Below, piece after piece: positions 58,151 to 64,000 of a DNA stretch of 64,000 nt. The position numbers and the translations under genes were made by a program. Each line of letters begins with the position of its first letter. Position 1 is the stretch's first letter. The stretch comes from Isoetes taiwanensis (Eukaryota; Streptophyta; Lycopodiopsida; Isoetales; Isoetaceae), in the NCBI GenBank assembly GCA_021234155.1, contig JAJEKV010000027.1:2725167-2789166 (forward strand). Reading direction: 5' to 3'. The notes beneath the pieces were generated by a model. The model had not been told where the DNA came from. It ran no database searches and saw nothing but the letters and a program-made list of their open reading frames with translations.

Positions 58151-59260
58151 CTAGCAAACACCCTTCCTGCGGATGAGTTTTCCAACCGGTCTCTTCCCAC
58201 CTATCTGCATAATGAAAATACGGCAGGTTACTTTTCTTTTACTAAAATCACTTCAATACGTTGGCAGACTGCCACGCTCCAGAGATTCCGAAGATCCTAA
58301 CCAAAAGGGCACTGTTGAACACCCCAGAATAAATGAGAATATGACATGTAACCCCGTCAGCAGTATCAAAGCAAAGAACCCCAACTAGGCTTAAGAGGAC
58401 CTTTGAGTTTATGGATCAAAATGGCTGTGTCTTGATTTACCTTTTTACCCTACTGTTCTTGTTGGAATCATCACCAATAAAAGCTTTACGACTCACACAA
58501 TGCATTGCTGTTATGGGTTTGAGCTAACATACCGATATAGAAATGCACGGGTCAAGACAGCTGTCACAGCAACTCTAATCAAAATCTCTGCATATAGGCT
58601 CCATCGATCGGTGGTATCAAGTAGAGAACCTTCAGTGGGTGCCCTTTCTTTATCTTCTGTAATTGGATTGGAATGGCTTGCAGAGATCTGACTTATTAAG
58701 CAAGAGGTGCTTCCTGAGGCAGGCTGATACTGAGATGATTTTGTATGTGGGTATTCTAGACCTCGAGACTGGCAAGATATTGTTTGTGGTAAGTTTGGGG
58801 ATCTAAGTGGTACAAGTACCCAATCTGCTGATTTTGTTTCCCTATCATAGCATTCTTGACAGATATTATGATTGAAAGAAACAGAAGACTGATATCTCAG
58901 GCCAATGATTGGAACTTCATCACAGTGTAGACAAGAAAAGCCATTGTGCACACCAAAATATTCTTGGATCCATTCTTGTGGATCAGATATGTGATCAAAT
59001 TCCTCTCCCCTGTCTTCCATGGCAGAAATCTTTTGATCATCAGGAACAATCATTCCACCAAAATAGTCAAACAATGGATTTGAATGAACTTGAAATACAT
59101 TATGTTCCAAACTGCCAACACCATGTGCTATTGCTGTCCTACTATCATTCATAGCTGTGACATTCCTGTCATCAACGCCTTTTCTCCGCTCCACAAAATC
59201 ATGTTCATATAATGGGCTATCATAAATTTCAAATAGGTTCTGATCTTTCATACTTGTGTT
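58151..59260 (-). CDS. ZZ-type zinc-finger protein (partial gene model, at least two exons)
   Basis: The main exon runs from about 59260 to 58533 on the minus strand. It can start at ATG 59251 or continue from an upstream exon, since an acceptor CCATAG|AACACAAGT lies just before and is in frame. The centre holds a ZZ domain: 'GFSCLHCDEVPIIGLRYQSS' then 'NICQECYDRETKSADW', supplying two CxxC pairs that bind zinc; ZZ domains recognise peptide ends or N-degrons, as in NBR1. A hydrophobic stretch 'LIRVAVTAVLTRAFLY' ends the exon. A donor (ATCG|GTATGT) and a 54-bp exon at 58204-58151 (acceptor TTATGCAG, donor GTAAGT) join in phase. Later exons were not found. Function unknown; regulatory signals not seen. 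Confidence 0.6.
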
Positions 59261-59269
59261 CTATGGACA

Positions 59270-62080
59270 AGAGTAAGAAGTGCAAATACAATATCAAAGA
59301 TGGGAAGCCCATCCACATCAAAGATGCATGGCTGAACAAAAGAAATCTCAGAGAATAGAAATTGATTCTTGAGAAATGGAAAGTGACATGGACACGATCA
59401 TTGAAACAATGATTAAATTGGGTATGAAGAAAAATCACAAAGAGGATTGGCATGGCAGATCAAATGGATCACAAAAAGAAGAATGGAAAAGTAGGTTCCT
59501 GAGATGTGGAAAGAATGTGAAGGACGTTAAAATGGAAAGGCGTTCTACTTTCCACTACCAAAGGAGCCCGGATCATTCACGTCTGCCAAAAGAAACTGCT
59601 CTGGCTGATATAAAACATCTGATCACCAAACAAATGTCTGGGTGTCAAATGAAATTGAAATTACCAGTAATAATGTCTACGTGTCTGGCTATGCAGGACA
59701 GGACTGTTGCCTAAAGAATGGCAGCATGCATGAGCCATGAAATTATCTTGTTTCGACGGATGCAGACTAGGCGGGGAACCCTAAAGTGACAATTTTACTT
59801 CACGAAGGCATTTATCTGCATACCTGACTCCGGTGCTCTCCATTCTTTAAAATTACGAGGCCATTAGCCACCTTCGCATGACCGCACTCCGGTGCTCTCC
59901 ATTCTTTAGAATTGCGAAAAGCCATTAGCACCTTGACATATGGAGGCACATTATGCTGACGTATACAGGTGATCCATCAAATGACATGTCATAAGGTTGA
60001 CAATGAAATCACACTTATGGCCGACCATGATCCTATCCTATATTATAAAACCGTGGCGTCGGTCTGTGCGCCCGATCGACGACCGAGATTGCGCCAATGT
60101 CCCTGCCCCCGCCGGACGGCCCAGATTTGTTCGTTTGTCCCTCCTTCGCTATGGAGGATCCAGATTTGGCCACGTGGCAAAGAGAAAGGAGGCGTCGTTT
60201 CATGATTTTAACGTGGCATAGTTTGGGGTTTGCGAATTTAACTCGAGCTCATGCTTCCGTTCCTCTATTTTGTTACAGAGAGGAGACAGAGCAACAGAGA
60301 AACCACGTCTTTTAGGCCCCCTTACAAGGGTCCGGCCAACGGATCCACCTTCACTCCTCGGATTAGTCGTTAGATATAGCGAAATGTTGGCTTCAGATCC
60401 AAATTTTCTGTTGTCTTCGGCTCCCCTATCCTCCTTTTCTATTAGCTTTTTAGGGTTTCTCACCAAACAATCCTCCCCACGACATCAGAAGGCCGTGTTA
60501 ATTTTTCCCCTAGCTCTTACTCAGCTATGGCAGGCTTTCTTTAGTTCGTCAATTTTTCCTCTCGCTCTTACTCAGCTATGGCACAGCTTTCTAAATGGGA
60601 TTGGGCTCCAGCCGAAAAAATGCTGAAAAAATGCTGGAGCACTAAAGGAGCTTTCTGCCGAATATTTATTTTGACGCCCAAAGGATCAAAACTGTTGATA
60701 GATTGGATCGATTGTTTTTTTTTGAAAGGGGGACCGTAAGTGGGAGTCTCATCTTGATTTGTAAATCTTGAATAAATCGTGGATAAGAACATAAATTCTG
60801 TGAATCGTGGCCAGTACTGCCTTTCATGGCACCGGCTTTATGCTAATACAACGGATGTGCATAGATACGATGGCAGAAAAACAGGGGCAATTAAGCAGAT
60901 GATGCTAGCAGAGCTACAGAATTAATGCTCTGATATGGTGGTTGCAGAGCACATCCTGAAGCAAATCCTACATCCTGGTGTGCATCTGTGGCCTTCAAAA
61001 GGTGGATGGCCATGCTTATGAGGCAATCACAATTTTCATATGGCAGCTTGGGAGCTTGGGAGATCTGAGCTTTCACCTTCAATTTATATGCAGGTTCTAC
61101 AATACCTAGGGAGATCTTCCACCAGAGAAATGATAGTACATTTAGAACAAAGAAATGATCATTTAGATTTCTATGATCAGGTACCAAACCTGGAGGATTC
61201 GAGATTAAACCACTGTCAATGACTTAAATCCCGCTTGCTTTGAGAAGGGTGCTCCAGTTAGAAGCTTCCGGCATGTCTGGAAAGGCTACTGCACCAAGAA
61301 ACATCTTTTGGATGCAATTTTTCGCTTGAAAATCCTACTGTTGCAAATAATGGAACATGTTTCTTCCTGAGCGGAGGTATGTTTTGAGCTGAAATGCCTA
61401 ATTTTATGGTCCTCCTACGGTTAGTATGATCGTGTTATCAAACCCGAGGATTCAGATTAAACCATCATCAATGACTTAAAAGCGGATGATATTTTCATGA
61501 TGTGTTTGTGGTAAGGAAACAAGAGTCATTTTCTTCATTGTTTTTCTGTCATATTAAGCTCTACATCTTTGAGATCCTAATTGATTATGTAGAATGGCTT
61601 TCTTTTTCTCTTGCCTATTTTCTGAACAATATTCCTTCTTCTATGTGGCTCACGTTTTATTAAATGACACATATTTGTTTAGGCCATGAGATGCAGCTAT
61701 ATATCCAACACGAATGCATAGCTATGTTTGAATTGTTCTGCATTGATGCATTGAAGTGTTTCTTTTATATGCCACTGTAAATAACTTGAGATGTTTGTTC
61801 AGGAATCTTTCAAAATCCAGCACCATACATCGAATATGGAAAGGATTCTCTTAACGAGTGGAAGCACATACATTGTAGAACCATGCATATTGCGGGAGTA
61901 TGGGCATAATTTCCACACGCAGGAATCTTTTTGCAAAGGATCAGGATGCATAAATGATCTGGAGTATTGGTTGAATGGCTCACGTGGGGCATAACTCCAT
62001 TTGCTTTTTTCCCTTGCAGGTAATGATGAGCAAATTTATGGGTGCTTTTGAATGTAGTTTTATGAAGCTTCAGATATATT
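59270..62080. other. No recognised gene; tandem duplications
   Basis: Plus 59376-59714 (112 codons, Lys-rich) and plus 60270-60626 (118 codons) are unassigned. Tandem duplications occur at 59832-59935 (about 62 bp, 'actccggtgctctccattct' twice) and 60505-60590 (about 54 bp, 'gctcttactcagctatggca' twice). At about 60035 'cctatattataaaaccgtgg' resembles some plant Helitron starts, but no 3' hairpin-CTRR end was found. Confidence 0.35.
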
Positions 62081-62088
62081 GAGAAGTA

Positions 62089-62622
62089 TTGAACAATGCT
62101 ATCTCTACTATGGATACAGGAATAGATGAAGCACTTATGCGTCCTATGTCTTCTCCTATGTCTTCTGCTTATGGTTGTCAGGATCCTACAGATATTGATG
62201 TCTTTTCTGAGGCTCAAATTGTCATCGAAACACTTCAATGCAAGGATTGTTCCATGTCTCTTGAATGGTTTCACGAGAACAGACAGTGGCTGAAGGAATT
62301 CAAGATGCAGAAGTAAATTATTGGTTTAAGCCTGTCTTTCTGTTTTTCTTTAATCATAAATCATAGAGAGCAGAGTGCACTTGAATTTAAATTGCGGATC
62401 CAAGAATTCATAGAGCTGGTACGAAAGGAGAAGATGGTTGATGCTATTTTGTATGCTCGTCCATCACGGGGCAGAACACACATGAAGGATTTACAACATG
62501 TCGTAGCCACACTAATATCCTATTTAGGATCCCATTGTAATCAAGAAGATAGAACTTGCTCGAAAAAGTGTAAGGCTATCTTGGATTGTAATAGCTCTAC
62601 AATTACAAACTTAAAGAAGTAA
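62089..62622 (+). pseudogene. MAEA/GID9-like CTLH protein, partial
   Basis: Exon 1 (to 62312) encodes 'DIDVFSEAQIVIETLQCKDC' and 'SLEWFHENRQWLKEF'. Exon 2 (62367-62622) encodes 'LEFKLRIQEFIELVRKEKMV' and 'THMKDLQHVVATL'. Together they match the CTLH-to-CRA stretch of MAEA/GID9, a RING-like subunit of the GID/CTLH ubiquitin ligase. The 54-bp intron (AA|GTAAAT ... AATCATAG|AGAGCAG) joins in phase, giving KMQKEQSALEFK. Family proteins are about 390-410 residues; here the N-terminal coiled coil, a recognisable LisH and the C-terminal RING-like domain are absent. In place of the LisH end is a Met/Pro/Ser-rich 'LMRPMSSPMSSAY'. Probably a truncated copy. Confidence 0.75.
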
Positions 62623-63080
62623 AAAAGTCCTGCTCCAAGAAGAGTGAAGTCTTATATTGTAATAGCTCTACAATTACAAATTTCAAGATGTAAAAAAGCT
62701 TCGTTTAAAAGGTGGTATTTGATTATGGGATTTGAATATACGCAAGGTTTTACCTTTATGATATACTTCTTCAATCTTCTCTACATATAGGGTCACCATG
62801 TCATAGAGAAATATTTGGCTTCATAAGCAACTATCGCATGCATGATGTGGCTTCATAAGCAACTATTGCATAATGCATGCATGATAAGATAAGATGAATT
62901 TTTACGTCCACTGGAACCCAACGGGATAAGAACATGCATAACTTGAAGATGTGGAAAAGATTCATTAATAGGCCTCGCAATGTAACATATAATGCAAATT
63001 CACTATGTTTTCAACCTAAGCTTACATGAAAACAAATCATGTATAGTCCACTGTTGAAATATTGTGGCATCATTGACACA
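62600..63080 (+). repeat. Short duplications downstream of the CTLH fragment
   Basis: 'ttgtaatagctctacaatta' occurs at about 62585 and 62658, the first copy overlapping the end of the reading frame. 'ttcataagcaactatNgcat' occurs at about 62819 and 62850. These are local tandem duplications; no gene. Confidence 0.75.
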
Positions 63081-63085
63081 AAATA

Positions 63086-63457
63086 ATGCCTCCGCCACTG
63101 CTACCTCCACAGCCCATGCGTCCAGGCTTCTCATATGGGTTAAATAATTCACAAGTAGAGGTATCGGCTTCCCCATCAACGGCCATAGCTCCGGTGCCAT
63201 TGTCACTCCTGCTTTCACCTGCAAATCCAAACCCTATTTCGCAGCAAAGGATTTCTTCTGTGCCCGCCTTTCCATTTTCGAATTTGGGTGGGGATAATAT
63301 GTGTACTAATGGGCTGGAATCGCCTGCCAGTGTAAATATGACGCAGTCAGCACAATTTGTTGCTATCGGAGAAGTATCAGGCAGTGTTTTAAGCTCCAGA
63401 CCAGAATCGTCGTTGCCTCTTTCGCCTTTAGTACTGGATTTGGGTTCTCAAGCATAA
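63086..63457 (+). CDS. Hypothetical Pro/Ser-rich protein
   Basis: 123 codons from ATG to stop, rich in P and S: 'MPPPLLPPQPMRPGFSYG', 'FPFSNLGGDNMCTNGLES', ending 'SPLVLDLGSQA'. The composition resembles a disordered region of a plant nuclear or regulatory protein. I recognise no domain. It may be an exon; no convincing splice signals were assigned. Its 3' flank carries a tandem duplication. Confidence 0.35.
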   Translation: MPPPLLPPQPMRPGFSYGLNNSQVEVSASPSTAIAPVPLSLLLSPANPNPISQQRISSVPAFPFSNLGGDNMCTNGLESPASVNMTQSAQFVAIGEVSGSVLSSRPESSLPLSPLVLDLGSQA

Positions 63458-63466
63458 TGCAGGCTT

Positions 63467-63625
63467 ATGTTTCAGCAGCTTTGGCAAATGCACAGGATTT
63501 TTCTTTTCCAGATCTTAGGTCCTGATTTTCTTCCTGGCTACTAGAAATGTTTCAGCAGCTTTGGCAGATGCACAAGTTTTTGCTTTTCCAGGTCCTGATT
63601 TTCTTCCTGGTTACTAGAACATCCC
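63467..63625 (+). repeat. ~80-bp tandem duplication
   Basis: 'tgtttcagcagctttggcaN' then 'atgcaca', then 'tttccaggtcctgattttctt' type sequence with 'cctggNtactagaa', occurs twice in order (about 63469 and 63549). Confidence 0.85.
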
Positions 63626-64000
63626 TTTTTTCTCTTTGTATATACACATACTTTGCAGTCTAGAGCTAGCCGAGCGATCCGAGACATCAAAGCAAAAACC
63701 AATTTTGTCTATGCATCCCAGGGCGAGGCAGTTCTCAACAGTAATCCCTGCTTTTTTGAATTTCCTTCTTCTGAATTTCATATACAATCACATAGAAAGC
63801 CCACCAACGGTGGGCAATTTTCTAGTCCTAAATTCTAATCCACCAATCAAATGTCTGTTTTTTGGATTCTTGGGCACTCCCTTTATCACACTTGGGGTGC
63901 CCAGGATGCAATATTTTCTGCTTCAAAAGCTGCGCAGATTAGAACAAATTAGCACTGGATTCACGCGGATTGGAGCTGGTTTTGCAAAAAGAACTCATAA
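63626..64000. other. No recognised gene
   Basis: One 61-codon plus-strand ORF (63653-63838) without motifs; the window ends in AT-rich sequence. Confidence 0.35.

Noticed and set aside
60035-60060. Possible Helitron 5' end
   Set aside because: A start-like motif alone; no terminal hairpin plus CTRR end was found downstream.

Overview
This window looks like nuclear DNA of a seed plant, and most likely a large, repeat-rich genome such as a gymnosperm. The plant call rests on Ty1-copia, Ty3-gypsy chromovirus, CACTA and pogo-like elements, several PPR-protein relics, a pollen Ole e 1 family gene, a U2 snRNA locus with a plant upstream sequence element (USE), and genes split by short GT-AG introns. 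The gymnosperm guess is inference from the very low gene density and the abundance of decayed repeats. There are no operons, CRISPR arrays or bacterial features.

Layout. 0-5.7 kb: a CACTA (En/Spm) relic with a two-exon TNP1/DUF8039-like fragment, inserted into a decayed pogo/CENP-B-like transposase; a purine-rich minisatellite follows. 7.2-8.9 kb: PPR pseudogene(s). 8.9-12.24 kb: a higher-order tandem array of ~330-bp subunits, each with a telomere-like inverted pair, ending against a second CACTA-type terminus built from 18-bp palindromes. 12.9-14.1 kb: an Ole e 1 family gene. 14.2-21.7 kb: no confident gene. 21.7-25.2 kb: a 5'-truncated Ty3-gypsy chromovirus with integrase, chromodomain and one LTR. 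27.6-27.9 kb: a U2 snRNA gene or pseudogene with its own promoter. 30.9-31.7 kb: a repeat-rich coiled-coil protein, frameshifted mainly at A-runs. 33-38 kb: two PPR relics and a 184-codon unknown ORF. 41.5-47.8 kb: a decayed Ty1-copia element with both LTRs, interrupted by a solo LTR of the gypsy-like family. 46.1-55.3 kb: four tandem ~2.3-kb units, each carrying part of that solo LTR, the copia RNase H end, the copia 3' LTR and flanking DNA. 55.4-56.2 kb: a poly(A) retroposon with a 16-bp target-site duplication. 56.6-59.3 kb: a ZZ-type zinc-finger gene and a decayed partial copy of it. 62.1-62.6 kb: a MAEA/GID9-like (CTLH) partial gene. 63.1-63.5 kb: an unrecognised ORF.

The functional content is modest: one probably live secreted-protein gene (with a questionable C-terminus), one probable multi-exon ZZ gene, one possible MED26/TFIIS-like coiled-coil gene, one U2 locus and one CTLH fragment. 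The rest is mobile-element strata. Comparing the near-identical 2.3-kb units shows that small differences concentrate at CAG/CTG (CHG) sites and are mostly small deletions or rearrangements. That pattern looks more like sequencing or assembly error at methylated CHG sites than mutation, so single-base frameshifts and stops here should be read with caution.
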